From Candidatus Aminicenantota bacterium (lineage in GTDB: Bacteria > Acidobacteriota > Aminicenantia > JAMOAD01), in contig JAMOVU010000010.1 in the NCBI GenBank assembly GCA_027067555.1, forward strand, positions 1 to 63,122: a DNA stretch of 63,122 bases. The letters run 5' to 3'. The notes under the pieces are model-generated. The model searched no databases. It worked only from the letters and a program-made list of their open reading frames with translations, and was not told the origin of the DNA. The position numbers and the translations under genes are program-made. How positions within the stretch are numbered: the first letter of the stretch is position 1; every line of letters begins with the position of its first letter. Shown here in pieces: positions 43,865-52,905 of the stretch.

Positions 43865-44946
43865 AATGGGGTATTGGATTAAAGCTGATTTTCATAACAG
43901 TTGCTTATGCACTTTTGATAAGCTTTTTTTCATGGTATAAAGGAAATTACCCTCAAATAGATTTTAGTTCTTTAAATTTTAAAATAGGTGTTTTTCTTCT
44001 CATTTTAGGTTTTTATTTTTATGTGAAAACACTAAAAAAAATCAAAAGGGTTTTTAAAAGAAAGGTTCTTTTAAAGGAAGGCTCATACAGGGTCGTAAGA
44101 CATCCGATTTACGCAATCTGGGCTTTTTTACTTATACCCGCTGTAACATTGATAGTAAACAATAAGTATTTTTACTCAATTCCAATTTTTTTTATTTTGC
44201 TGCTTGGAATACTCATTCCAGAAGAAGAAAAAGAAATTATTAGTGAGTATGGAGAAGACTACCTTGAATATAAAGAGAATGTTCCCTCAATTTTTCCGGG
44301 TTTAGACTCAATTTACGGCTTTTTGTTTTATCCTGAATTTTCAAAAGTCTTAAACGAAGAGCTTTACATCATAAGGGAAAGATATGCGAACTTCTTTATC
44401 TACAAAAAAGGAGAGTCATTTGTTGCAATTGATAGTGGACTGGGGACAAAAAAAGGAAAGCAGGAAATGGAAAGGTTGGGAATTTCGCCGGAAAATGTAA
44501 AGGCTGTTTTTTTCACACATTCAGATTATGATCACATTGATGGTAGAAAATTTTTCACAAATGCAGAATTGTATTTTTGTGAAGGTGAAGAGCTAATTTT
44601 TAATGGAAAAAAGCCAAGATTTTTAAAAATAATCCGTGAGAAAAACAAAATTAAAAAGTATGAGGTAATAAGAGAAGAAAAACCGATTCTTATTGATGAA
44701 ATTAAAATTACTCCGATCAAAACGCCGGGTCACACTCCCGGACATTGTGCTTATCTGATTGATGATAAGTATCTTGTTACCGGAGATTTGATGAGAATCA
44801 AGGATGGAGAAGCTCTTCCTTTTTACAAGATACTCAGCTTTGATTATAAACTTCAATTGAAGTCCTTCGAAAAAATTAGAGAATACATAAATAAATATAC
44901 AATTTTAACGGCTCATCACGGAATAATAACTAAAAATAGTGTTTAA
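43861..44946 (+). CDS. Isoprenylcysteine-type methyltransferase / metallo-beta-lactamase fusion
   Basis: 361 residues with two domains. The first 150 hold four predicted membrane helices and the phospholipid/isoprenylcysteine methyltransferase signature (GSYRVVRHPIYAIW, then EEEKEIISEYGEDYLEY). Residues about 160-361 are a metallo-beta-lactamase fold: THSDYDHIDG (the first metal motif has Asp where the usual second His stands), TPGHTPGHCAY, LVTGDLM and LTAHHG. The hydrolase would face the cytoplasm if the methyltransferase is a typical inner-membrane protein. I know of no established function for this pairing. It overlaps kdsC by four bases, so envelope lipid or LPS processing is plausible. 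Confidence 0.75.
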   Translation: MKWGIGLKLIFITVAYALLISFFSWYKGNYPQIDFSSLNFKIGVFLLILGFYFYVKTLKKIKRVFKRKVLLKEGSYRVVRHPIYAIWAFLLIPAVTLIVNNKYFYSIPIFFILLLGILIPEEEKEIISEYGEDYLEYKENVPSIFPGLDSIYGFLFYPEFSKVLNEELYIIRERYANFFIYKKGESFVAIDSGLGTKKGKQEMERLGISPENVKAVFFTHSDYDHIDGRKFFTNAELYFCEGEELIFNGKKPRFLKIIREKNKIKKYEVIREEKPILIDEIKITPIKTPGHTPGHCAYLIDDKYLVTGDLMRIKDGEALPFYKILSFDYKLQLKSFEKIREYINKYTILTAHHGIITKNSV

Positions 44947-45333
44947 TTTTTTTTCACCACAAGATATAGTACTGCGACAATATTGTAGTGTGATTTATCG
45001 CATTGCTTCAAAATATTCGAAATTGTGATATTTACATATTATTTTTTAACTTTGTGCTTTTGATTTTTAACAATTATTGTGAATTTTTTTGTTAAAATTT
45101 TGTGAGTATCAAAAAATAGTTAACTCTTGTTTAGATTGAACAAAAATTGTGCAATTACAAACCTTTGAAAATAAAAGACAATGGTGAAAATTATTTTATT
45201 TATAGGGATTTTAAGAATCGAGAAATATAATTTAGAAGGTATTCATAGATAAATGAAATTTGTATTTTAATTAACTTGCAACCTCTGTTTTCCTAATGTA
45301 AAATAAAAAATAGAATTAAAGGAGGTAAAAGTT
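44947..45333. other. 387-bp intergenic region with TTGTG-type repeats
   Basis: Very AT-rich. It holds a 10-bp palindrome ACAATATTGT (44977-44986) inside a weak foldback (TGCGA near 44973, TCGCA near 44998), and five same-orientation TTGTGA or TTGTGC hexamers at 45023, 45052, 45077, 45100 and 45147. Only the promoter at 45276 and no ORF with a ribosome site was seen. Confidence 0.5.
45276..45304 (+). promoter_or_regulatory. Promoter for the CsgG-like gene and lpxC
   Basis: TTGCAA (45276-45281), 17-bp spacer and TAAAAT (45299-45304), with AAAGGAGG before the ATG at 45334. Confidence 0.7.
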
Positions 45334-46059
45334 ATGAGAAAAAAGATTATTATTTTTGTTTTGGTCCTGTTTGTTGGATCTATGGTTATGCTTTACAGTA
45401 AAGAAAAGCCAAGAGTAGGTGTTTTAAGGTTTACAAACACAGTGGCAGGGAGCGGGTTCTGGGTATGGAATCCTAAGGTTGCCACTGATTTGCAGGATAT
45501 GCTTATATCGGAGTTACAAAGTACAGGAGCTTTTCAGGTGCTTGAAAGAAAGGAAATAAATGCAGTTCTTTCAGAGCAGGATTTAAGTGCTTCAGGAAGG
45601 GTTAGCAAGGAAACTCTTGTTAAAATGAAGAAAATAAAGGGAGCTCAATACCTTATTGCTGGTACTGTTTCAGCTTTTGAGATGACCAGTTCCACAGGGG
45701 GAGGAATTAGTTTTAAAGGAATTAGTTTGAGAGGTAAAAAGACAAAAGTTTATATTGCAATTGACGTTAAGGTAATAGATACAGAGACAGGAGAGATTGT
45801 TGATGCAAGGACAATTGAAGCGAAAGCAAAAGGAACATCAATTGGTGCAGGCTTAACATTAAGTGATTTGTCTCTTACCGGAGGAGAAGCAAAGAAAACT
45901 CCTGTGGGGAAGGCAATTAGAGCATGTATAATCTATATCTCAGAGTATCTTAAATGCTCTCTTGCAAAAGTTCATTATCCTAAATGTATGAAAAAATGGA
46001 ATAAAATGGAGAAGAAAAGAAGAGAGAAAACAAAAGGATCTATAGAGCTTGATTTATAG
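45334..46059 (+). CDS. CsgG/HfaB-family secretion-type protein
   Basis: 241 residues with a signal peptide (KKIIIFVLVLFVGSMVML). The mature part follows the CsgG/HfaB family: PRVGVLRFTNT, ELQSTGAFQVLERKEINAVL, AQYLIAGTVSAFE and KVYIAIDVKVIDTETGEIV. Unlike curli CsgG it has no lipobox Cys, and the C-terminus is a Lys-rich, Cys-containing tail. No curli-type subunit genes flank it. It could form an outer-membrane pore or act as a periplasmic regulator of envelope function. It leads an operon with lpxC. Confidence 0.8.
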   Translation: MRKKIIIFVLVLFVGSMVMLYSKEKPRVGVLRFTNTVAGSGFWVWNPKVATDLQDMLISELQSTGAFQVLERKEINAVLSEQDLSASGRVSKETLVKMKKIKGAQYLIAGTVSAFEMTSSTGGGISFKGISLRGKKTKVYIAIDVKVIDTETGEIVDARTIEAKAKGTSIGAGLTLSDLSLTGGEAKKTPVGKAIRACIIYISEYLKCSLAKVHYPKCMKKWNKMEKKRREKTKGSIELDL

Positions 46060-46064
46060 TTTTT

Positions 46065-46877
46065 ATGTTTAAAAAAAGAAAACTTGTATCACCTTTTGAA
46101 ATAAAAGGAATGGGTGTTCATAGTGGAAGTGAGATTAAAGTTAAAGTTGAAAAGGGAGAGAGAGAAGGCATTGTTTTTTATAACCAAAGAAGGAAGTGTA
46201 AATTATCTCCAGAGTTAGATTATGTAAAAAATTTTAGCTCTACATTTTTGATTAAAGGAAATTGTGAAATTAGAACAATAGAACACTTTATGTCTGCTGT
46301 TTACATATTAGGGTTTGATTCCATAAGGTTTTCAATAAGCGGGGATGAGTTTCCGATTTTAGATGGGAGCGCAAAAGAGATAGTTGAATCATTGTTAGTT
46401 CATTCTGAAATTATGGGGGAAATCGATGATTTTTTCCTGGTCGAGAAAGACGGTATTGTTAGGGATAAGGATTCTTTTATAAGGTACTCCCCCTCTGATG
46501 AATTTTTGGTTGATTATACCATAGTATATAATCATCCGAGCATAGGTAAGATGAGTTTTTCTGTGGCAATTTCAGAAGAAACTTTTATCAATGAAATTTC
46601 TCCGGCGAGGACTTTTGGTTTTTTAAAGGATGCGGAATATCTTAAAAGCAAAGGCTATGCTCTTGGGGCAAACTTTGAAAATACGGTTGTGTTTGATAGT
46701 GAAAAGCTGTTGAACCCTCCTTTGAGATTTGAAAATGAAATGGTGAGACATAAAATTCTGGATTTCATAGGAGATCTCTCTTTTTTAAGAAAACCGGTCA
46801 GAGGTTATTTTAAGGTTTATAAAGGAGGACACTCTTTACACATAAAGCTTGTGAAAGAACTTCTAAATATTAGTTAA
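46065..46877 (+). CDS. lpxC: UDP-3-O-acyl-N-acetylglucosamine deacetylase
   Basis: LpxC performs the committed step of lipid A synthesis. The 270 residues show GMGVHSGSE, the zinc His in IRTIEHFMSAVY, FPILDGSAKEIVE, SPARTFGF, and VRHKILDFIGDLSF with the second His and the Asp. It starts 5 bp after the CsgG-like gene without a visible ribosome site and overlaps the converging lipid kinase gene by 15 bp. Its presence is strong evidence for an LPS-bearing outer membrane. Confidence 0.94.
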   Translation: MFKKRKLVSPFEIKGMGVHSGSEIKVKVEKGEREGIVFYNQRRKCKLSPELDYVKNFSSTFLIKGNCEIRTIEHFMSAVYILGFDSIRFSISGDEFPILDGSAKEIVESLLVHSEIMGEIDDFFLVEKDGIVRDKDSFIRYSPSDEFLVDYTIVYNHPSIGKMSFSVAISEETFINEISPARTFGFLKDAEYLKSKGYALGANFENTVVFDSEKLLNPPLRFENEMVRHKILDFIGDLSFLRKPVRGYFKVYKGGHSLHIKLVKELLNIS

Positions 46878-47798
46878 GACCTTTATTCTATTTTTTAGAA
46901 CTCCGATTTTAACTTTATAGAATAAGGAAGAATTATTATTAAAAAGAATTTCTCCGTCATATTGAATTGAGAAAGGTTCTTCTCCTTCTATTTCAAAGGT
47001 TTTAGATTTATCTGTTATTATATCTTTGTCATTAAGATGTTCTTCTTTTTTTAGCTTTGAGTATAATTTTAAAAGTTTGAGAAAATTAATGTCATTTACT
47101 ATCATCAAATCTAAAATTCCATCATCTATTTCAGCAACAGGTAGTACTTTCTTTCCTGTTACCCAATACTTTATATTGGAAAATAGAGATATAAGGAATT
47201 TGCCATTGAGTTCTGATTCATTGGTTTTTTTGATTTTTAAACTTTTGGCTCTATTTCCTTTTTTATAGGTTCTTACAACTGATGTAAAACCCATTAGTTT
47301 TTGATTTTTTAGAGGAAATTTAGATTTTTTCATTTTTTCGACTTCCATATTTACTTCAGCTCCCATTCCGATGTTTACCTGTCCTAAAAAATAATTTGCT
47401 ATTTTGTCCTCAATCATTATATATCCCACATCCATTTTCCTATGGTTCATCCTTTTCAATGAGTTTGCAGCATCTTTAAGGTTTAAAATATTGAATTCTC
47501 TGGGAATATCATTCGAGGAGCCTGTAGGGATAAAGGAAAAAATGGGAAGTCCTTCTCTTTTATTTTTTAAAATATAATCAATTGCAATTGTATAGCTTGA
47601 ATCTCCCCCTGCTATGCTGAGGATTTCATAATCATTGGATAATTTGAGAGATAAATTTTTAAAATCCTCAACATTCTTACTTAAAAATAACTCAAACTTT
47701 AAATTTTGATTTTCAAAAAATTTTTTTAAGTTTTTTAGTGCTTTTAAAGATTTTCCTCTGTTGGAAGAGGGGTTGAACAGAATGGCTATTTTTTCCAT
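46863..47798 (-). CDS. Diacylglycerol/lipid kinase family protein
   Basis: 311 residues of the DgkB/YegS superfamily: FNPSSNRGKSLKALK at the N-terminus, AGGDSSYTIAIDYILK (about 63-78) in place of the usual GGDGT motif, and FIPTGSSNDIPREF in place of GTGNDFA. The C-terminal half has MDVGYIMIEDKIANYF, NIGMGAEV and FEIEGEEPFSIQYDGE. The changed nucleotide loop could lower kinase activity or shift donor preference. It shares one base with the upstream gene and converges with lpxC. Confidence 0.8.
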   Translation of the reverse strand: MEKIAILFNPSSNRGKSLKALKNLKKFFENQNLKFELFLSKNVEDFKNLSLKLSNDYEILSIAGGDSSYTIAIDYILKNKREGLPIFSFIPTGSSNDIPREFNILNLKDAANSLKRMNHRKMDVGYIMIEDKIANYFLGQVNIGMGAEVNMEVEKMKKSKFPLKNQKLMGFTSVVRTYKKGNRAKSLKIKKTNESELNGKFLISLFSNIKYWVTGKKVLPVAEIDDGILDLMIVNDINFLKLLKLYSKLKKEEHLNDKDIITDKSKTFEIEGEEPFSIQYDGEILFNNNSSLFYKVKIGVLKNRIKVLTNI

Positions 47799-48415
47799 TA
47801 TTTCTTTTTAATTTTAGCTTTAAACTTTAGTTTTCCCTCTTTGATTTCAAAATCTAAAATTATATCCTTGTCTTTTCCGAATTTTTCTTTTAATGTTTTT
47901 ATTTTTGATTGAACAGCTTTCTCTATTACAGTGACATCTGAAATTGAGGGACCTTTTTTATTTACCTCTTTCATTATTTCGATTGATAGATCTTTTACAA
48001 GTTTATCATCGGGAATTTTATTTAAAACAAATTCTTTTTTCTTTTCTATTTTTTCTTTAGCTTTTTCTTTTACTTTCGGTTTTTGGGAGATTTTTTCCTC
48101 TCTTATTTCTCTTATTTTGGTTGAGCTTATTGTTCCGTATTCAAAAAACATTTCAAGTCTTTTATCCCATAAGTTTTTATAGGTATTAAATCTATTTAAA
48201 ACTCTGCTAATTTTGAATTGTAATTTTGGAGGGTATTCTTTTTGTCTTAAAATGGAAACAAGATTTTCAAGAGCTTTCCTCTTTTTTTCAGGGGGAATCT
48301 TTTCAACTCTGGTAAAAAATTGTTGATAGGCATGATGAAGCTCATCTATATGAAGGTCAACTTTTTTTATTATTTCTTCAATTTCCCGAAAAGTATAATT
48401 CCTTCTTAATGCCAT
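47798..48415 (-). CDS. MXAN_5187-like protein of unknown function
   Basis: A 205-residue, highly charged protein. Residues 5-95 (VDLHIDELHHAYQQFFTRVE, PPEKKRKALENLV, RFNTYKNLWDKRLEMF) resemble the C-terminal domain of Myxococcus MXAN_5187-type proteins; this is from memory and should be checked by profile search. The middle is a Lys/Glu coiled linker and the end a small beta-rich part (DIILDFEIKEGKLKFKAKI). It shares one base with each neighbour. Function unknown. Confidence 0.6.
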   Translation of the reverse strand: MALRRNYTFREIEEIIKKVDLHIDELHHAYQQFFTRVEKIPPEKKRKALENLVSILRQKEYPPKLQFKISRVLNRFNTYKNLWDKRLEMFFEYGTISSTKIREIREEKISQKPKVKEKAKEKIEKKKEFVLNKIPDDKLVKDLSIEIMKEVNKKGPSISDVTVIEKAVQSKIKTLKEKFGKDKDIILDFEIKEGKLKFKAKIKKK

Positions 48416-48762
48416 TATCTTATCCTATAAAGCCAAAATAGGAGCAGCCAGAGGGATTGGGAGTAGGGAAGGGGGTAATTATTAATGAGAATCTTTTTAT
48501 GCTCAAAGTTTGCAATCAGTTCCCAAAGAGAGTGTAATTCTTCTACTTCTTCCGAGAAGAAAGAGGCGCAGTGATATAAAAATCTTCCTTTTCCTTCCGT
48601 ATAGTATTTATCCCTGCCTTTCACCATTTCAACAGCTTTTTTTGATTTTTCCGAAAGATTTTCTCTAAAACAAACTGTTATTTTAAATCTTCTTTTTTTT
48701 CTGCCTTCAAATAAAATATCTTCGAGTATTTCATTTTCCACTATTTTTTTATATTCTTCCAT
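48415..48762 (-). CDS. Hypothetical protein
   Basis: 115 residues I do not recognise. It has a basic first half (FEGRKKRRFKITVCFREN), HCASFFSEEVEELHSLWELI in the middle, and an aromatic C-terminus (PYSQSLWLLLFWLYR). The ATG at 48762 has TAGGAGG; a TTG at 48765 is in frame. It sits between queA and the MXAN_5187-like gene, sharing one base with the latter, so it is likely co-expressed. Confidence 0.55.
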   Translation of the reverse strand: MEEYKKIVENEILEDILFEGRKKRRFKITVCFRENLSEKSKKAVEMVKGRDKYYTEGKGRFLYHCASFFSEEVEELHSLWELIANFEHKKILINNYPLPYSQSLWLLLFWLYRIR

Positions 48763-48770
48763 CAATCCTC

Positions 48771-49802
48771 CTATAAAATAAGCATCGCATCGCCATAGCT
48801 AAAAAACCTGTAACCTTTATTTATAGCATATTTATAAGATTTTTTCATCAATTCAAGAGTTCCGAAAGCAGACACAAGCATAAACAGGGTTGATTTTGGC
48901 AGGTGAAAGTTAGTTAAAATTGCACCAACTATCTTAAATTTATAACCTGGATATATAAAGAGATTGGTTTTTCCTTTTCCTGAAGGAATATTGCTCCCAT
49001 TATACACGCTTTCAAGGGTTCTAACTGATGTTGTTCCGACCGCGACAATTCTCTTACCTTTTTCAAGGGCACTGCTTATCTTTCTGGCATTTTCTTCATC
49101 TATTTCATACTCTTCATATTTCATTTTATGATCTTCTATTGTATCAACTCTTACAGGCTGAAATGTTGCTTCTCCCACATTAAGGGTTATTTCAGCTTTT
49201 CCAACTCCCTTTTCTTCCAATTTTTTAAAAAGTTCGTCAGTAAAATGAAGACCTGCAGTCGGTGCTGCAATTGATATCCCTTTTTTTGCATAAATCGTTT
49301 GGTATCTTTTAAGATCTTCTTCTCTGTGGACAAAAGGATTTTCTCTTTTTATATAGGGTGGAAGTGGTGGAAGGCCTCTTTTCTCAAGAATTTTGTTTAA
49401 CTCTCCCTTTTCAAACCTGATAATTCTATGCTCTCTGTCAGCCCATCCCTCAATTGTCCCATAATAATTATCTCCGAAATCTATTTTTTCGCTGATTTTA
49501 AATGATTTTGGTTTTTTTACAAGAAAACTCCACCTGTCTTCCTCTATTTCTTTTACAAGGAGAATGTTTACCCTTTTCCCATTCTCCCTTTTCCCTAATA
49601 ATCTTAATGGTTTGACCTTTGTATTGTTTAATACCAAAAAATCATTGCTATTAAGGAACTCGGGCAGATGCTTGAATTTTGAATCTATGATTTCACCTGT
49701 CTCTCTTATTACCACCAGAAGTCTTGATTCATCCCTTTTTTCGGATGGAAACTGTGCGATAAGCTCTTCAGGCAAATTAAAGTCAAATTCTTCTAACTTC
49801 AC
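48771..49802 (-). CDS. queA: tRNA ribosyltransferase-isomerase QueA
   Basis: QueA transfers and isomerises the ribosyl group of S-adenosylmethionine onto 7-deazaguanine in tRNA, making epoxyqueuosine. Family motifs are FDFNLPEELIAQFP, NDFLVLNNTKVKPLR, KKGISIAAPTAGLHFT, NVGEATFQPV and VGAILTNFHLPKSTL. I chose the GTG at 49802 (343 residues), which lies one base after the ruvB stop with AGGGGAG upstream; a longer frame would overlap ruvB. ruvAB-queA is a common order. Confidence 0.93.
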   Translation of the reverse strand: MKLEEFDFNLPEELIAQFPSEKRDESRLLVVIRETGEIIDSKFKHLPEFLNSNDFLVLNNTKVKPLRLLGKRENGKRVNILLVKEIEEDRWSFLVKKPKSFKISEKIDFGDNYYGTIEGWADREHRIIRFEKGELNKILEKRGLPPLPPYIKRENPFVHREEDLKRYQTIYAKKGISIAAPTAGLHFTDELFKKLEEKGVGKAEITLNVGEATFQPVRVDTIEDHKMKYEEYEIDEENARKISSALEKGKRIVAVGTTSVRTLESVYNGSNIPSGKGKTNLFIYPGYKFKIVGAILTNFHLPKSTLFMLVSAFGTLELMKKSYKYAINKGYRFFSYGDAMLIL

Positions 49803-49803
49803 T

Positions 49804-50799
49804 TTAAAATAATCTCCCCTTAAATCCTTTGATGCCAAGATGTAGATAGGCTTTTTGAGTGGCTCTTCTTCCTCTTGCTGTTATTTCAAGAAAACCTTTT
49901 CTAATAAGATAAGGCTCATATACATCCTCTATAGTATCCTTTTCTTCATTAACAGCTGATGCAAGGGTTTTTATACCAACCGGTCCTCCGTCAAAACTGT
50001 TGATTATTGTGTTAAGTATTTTTCTATCAAGAGTATCAAGGCCTTCACTGTCGATATTTAAAATTTTAAATGCTTCTTCCGTTATCTCAGAATTTATCTT
50101 CTCCACATTTTTTACTTCAGCAACATCTCTCACTCTTTTTAAAAGAATATTTGCTCTTCTCGGAGTCCCTCTTGATCTTTTAGCTATTTTTTCCGCAGCA
50201 TCCTCTGTAATATTTATCTTTAATATCCTTGCACTCCTTAAAACTATTTTTTTCAAATCCTCTGAAGAGTAAAAATCAAGATGAAGTGTGATACCGAATC
50301 TTGAAACCAAAGGATTGGTTAGAAGGCCAATTCTTGTGGTAGCTCCTACCAATGTAAATTTGGGCAAGTTAAGTCTCATACTTTTGGCTGCTCTTCCCTT
50401 ACCAATGATAATATCAATATAATAATCTTCCATTGCGGAATAGAGAATCTCCTCAACCGAAGGATGTAATCTGTGAATTTCATCGATAAATATCAAATCC
50501 TTATTTTTTACTGTTGTGAGAATTGATGCAAGGTCTCCCTGCTTTTCTATTGATGGACCTGTTAAAAATTTAATATTTACACCAAGTTCATTTGCTATTA
50601 TTTTTGATAATGTTGTTTTTCCGAGTCCGGGAGGTCCGTATAAAATCGTGTGATCCAGGTGTTCTCCTCTTTTTTTTGCAGCTTCAATGTAAATTTTAAG
50701 GCTGTTTTTTAGCTTTTCCTGTCCGATGAACTCCTCAAGTTTTGAGGGCCTTATTCCCTCTTCCCACGGATAGTGCTCTTTTTCAAAAACATTACTCAT
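49804..50799 (-). CDS. ruvB: Holliday junction branch migration helicase RuvB
   Basis: RuvB is the hexameric motor of branch migration. The 331 residues show [20 protein letters not shown], Walker [21 protein letters not shown], the loop [14 protein letters not shown], Walker [11 protein letters not shown] and [18 protein letters not shown]. The C-terminal winged helix includes [12 protein letters not shown]. It overlaps ruvA by four bases. ruvC is absent from this segment. Confidence 0.96.
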   Translation of the reverse strand: MSNVFEKEHYPWEEGIRPSKLEEFIGQEKLKNSLKIYIEAAKKRGEHLDHTILYGPPGLGKTTLSKIIANELGVNIKFLTGPSIEKQGDLASILTTVKNKDLIFIDEIHRLHPSVEEILYSAMEDYYIDIIIGKGRAAKSMRLNLPKFTLVGATTRIGLLTNPLVSRFGITLHLDFYSSEDLKKIVLRSARILKINITEDAAEKIAKRSRGTPRRANILLKRVRDVAEVKNVEKINSEITEEAFKILNIDSEGLDTLDRKILNTIINSFDGGPVGIKTLASAVNEEKDTIEDVYEPYLIRKGFLEITARGRRATQKAYLHLGIKGFKGRLF

Positions 50800-51371
50800 T
50801 TTTCAGCAAGCCTCTTTAAGCTCTCTTTTAAGACCTCTTCGGGTTGTATATCACTGCCAATTTCTTTTATAACTGAGTTAACTATTGCTTCAGCCTCTTT
50901 TTTCTTATAGCCAAGACTTTGAAGGGCAAGTACTACATCCTCAAAATCTTTACTCTTTTCCTCTTCTTTTACTAACTTTCCACTTAATTCCAGAAAGATT
51001 CTTCCCGCTGTTTTCTTACCTATTCCAGGTACGGAAGATAAAGTTGAAATATCATTGTTTTCTATTGCATTTACTATTTCATTATATTCCATTTTGGAAA
51101 AAAGGCTTAAGGCGGTTTTAGGACCAACACCCATGATTCTTATTAATTTTGAAAAAAGTCTTTTTTCATCCAAAGTTTCAAACCCATAAATTTCAAAATT
51201 GTTCTCAGAGTTTGTAAGGACTATTGTGTAAAGCTTTGTATTTTCTCCTATTTCAGGAAGATTAAAAAATGTTCGCAATGGGATTTTTATCTCAAAACTG
51301 AGTCCTCCCACATTTATGCTTGCAATTTCATAATCCTTATAATCCAATTTTCCTTTAATTGAAAAATACAT
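50796..51371 (-). CDS. ruvA: Holliday junction DNA helicase subunit RuvA
   Basis: RuvA binds four-way junctions and recruits RuvB. From the ATG at 51371 the protein has 191 residues: OB-fold ([38 protein letters not shown]), two helix-hairpin-helix motifs ([37 protein letters not shown]) and the C-terminal RuvB-contact domain ([20 protein letters not shown]). GTAGAGGAC precedes this ATG; an upstream start at 51419 would lie in the promoter. Confidence 0.93.
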   Translation of the reverse strand: MYFSIKGKLDYKDYEIASINVGGLSFEIKIPLRTFFNLPEIGENTKLYTIVLTNSENNFEIYGFETLDEKRLFSKLIRIMGVGPKTALSLFSKMEYNEIVNAIENNDISTLSSVPGIGKKTAGRIFLELSGKLVKEEEKSKDFEDVVLALQSLGYKKKEAEAIVNSVIKEIGSDIQPEEVLKESLKRLAEK

Positions 51372-51390
51372 CTTTTGTCCTCTACAAAGT

Positions 51391-51419
51391 ATTTTATCTT
51401 TATAAAGAATAAATATCAA
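51391..51419 (-). promoter_or_regulatory. Promoter for ruvA-ruvB-queA
   Basis: Minus strand TTGATA (51419-51414), 17-bp spacer and TAAAAT (51396-51391), followed by a 19-nt leader with a ribosome site. Confidence 0.7.
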
Positions 51420-51488
51420 TAGTTCTGTCTTTAAAGAAAATAGTTTAATTGAAAACCAATATATTTTTATGAAAAAAAGTCTGTTTTT

Positions 51489-52871
51489 TTAAAAAGCAGT
51501 ATAACCCAAACTTCTCAATTTTTTTAATTTTTTTTCATTTAATGAAATTTTATTTGAGTTTTTTATTCTCTTTTTTTTATTGCTTAATAAAATTAATTGT
51601 CTTTTCATTCTTCTCAACATTGTCCTTCTCACATATTGTATCTTTTTATCGGAAAATCTAAATAGATTCCTGTTTTCTCCTTTAATATTATTAAGTTTGT
51701 ATAACTTATAATATGATTTTTCTCTTGGAAATCGGTTATAGATTAACTTCCATTTGTTAAAAATTAGTGAATAACTGTGAGATCTCTCAACTGTTTTTTC
51801 AAAAGCCTTGGTTCCCTCAGAAAAACAATATTGCTTCTTATTTGTAGAAAATAAGTTGTTTCCCTTAAAAGGGTGTTGTCTTATTTTTAGTAAATCCATT
51901 ATAGTTTTAGCAATACTTCTTGTTTCTACACAATGTTTGGATAGCAGACGTTGTTTGGAAAGAACCTTACCACCTATTAATAATGGAACTTTAATTAGTT
52001 CATTGTTTACATATTTTCCATGGAAAAATTTTTCGTTTTCCCCTAAAAATTCACCATGGTCAGCTGTAAATATTATAATTGTGTTTTTAATTAGATTTGT
52101 ACTTACGAGAAGTTTGAATAACTTATCAATTGCTTCTAATGTATACGAGATTTCTTCATCATAAACATCTTTTATATATTCTTTTTTCTCCTCTGTTAAT
52201 TTTTTTTCTTTTTTCATCTTATTTATCCATTCTGAGCTAATGATATCTGGTAAGGTTTTGTCAAATTTTTTACTAAAATTATACTTCGTATGTCTGATAT
52301 AATTGAAATGGGGATCAAAATAATGAATCCAAAGGAAAAAAGGGAATTTGTTGTGATGTTTTATTTTATTGAGTTGTTTGCTTGCAATTTTTGTTATTTT
52401 AAAGGAGTTTATTGCATTGTGACCTAATATAGCAGTTTCGTCGAAAATATCAAACCCATTTGCAAATCCATATTTTCTTGAAACAAAAGTATGAGGGGTT
52501 ATTCCTATATTGTAGTAGCCTATTTTTTTTAACATTTCTGGAAGAGTAGTTATTATTGAGGGGATTTTAGTAGTCCCATATAAAGCCCCATGCTCTGAAG
52601 GATATAAGGAAGTAAAAATTGAAGTCATTGCAGGAAGAGTCCAGGAAGATTGAGAAAAAGCATTTTCGAATACAACTCCATTATCTCTCAAATAATTTAG
52701 CAGAAGACTTTTATTTCTTTTATATCCATAAATATTTAGATGATCTGCTCTTAGTGTATCAACTGTTATTAGAATAATGTTGATTTTACGAGGAGAAAAA
52801 TAATTACATCCACCTATTAAAGAAATGATAATTATTAAAAGAAATATTTTTAGTCTACTTAAAACGGACAT
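51489..52871 (-). CDS. Sulfatase-like alkaline phosphatase superfamily lipoprotein
   Basis: 460 residues with a lipoprotein signal (FLLIIIISLIGGCNYF). Residues 30-340 match the sulfatase/phosphoglycerol transferase fold: IILITVDTLRADHLNIYGY, SQSSWTLPAMTSIFTSLYPS, LWIHYFDPHF and IIIFTADHGEFLGE, whose Asp and His are metal ligands. The nucleophile region SWTLPA has Thr and no Cys-x-Pro-x-Arg, so the enzyme cannot use formylglycine through the usual Cys. A phospho- or glycerophospho-transferase, or phosphodiesterase, is likely. No ribosome site exists; the promoter abuts the ATG. Confidence 0.8.
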   Translation of the reverse strand: MSVLSRLKIFLLIIIISLIGGCNYFSPRKINIILITVDTLRADHLNIYGYKRNKSLLLNYLRDNGVVFENAFSQSSWTLPAMTSIFTSLYPSEHGALYGTTKIPSIITTLPEMLKKIGYYNIGITPHTFVSRKYGFANGFDIFDETAILGHNAINSFKITKIASKQLNKIKHHNKFPFFLWIHYFDPHFNYIRHTKYNFSKKFDKTLPDIISSEWINKMKKEKKLTEEKKEYIKDVYDEEISYTLEAIDKLFKLLVSTNLIKNTIIIFTADHGEFLGENEKFFHGKYVNNELIKVPLLIGGKVLSKQRLLSKHCVETRSIAKTIMDLLKIRQHPFKGNNLFSTNKKQYCFSEGTKAFEKTVERSHSYSLIFNKWKLIYNRFPREKSYYKLYKLNNIKGENRNLFRFSDKKIQYVRRTMLRRMKRQLILLSNKKKRIKNSNKISLNEKKLKKLRSLGYTAF

Positions 52872-52876
52872 TTAGT

Positions 52877-52905
52877 ATTTTAATAAAAGTAACTTTAACT
52901 GTCAA
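52877..52905 (-). promoter_or_regulatory. Leaderless promoter overlapped by an operator-like palindrome
   Basis: Minus strand TTGACA (52905-52900), 17-bp spacer and TAAAAT (52882-52877), then five bases and the ATG at 52871. The -35 lies in the centre of a 12-bp inverted repeat. Confidence 0.7.

Noticed and set aside
45001-45160. Replication origin-like AT-rich region
   Set aside because: No DnaA boxes of the TTATCCACA type are present and no replication genes are adjacent.
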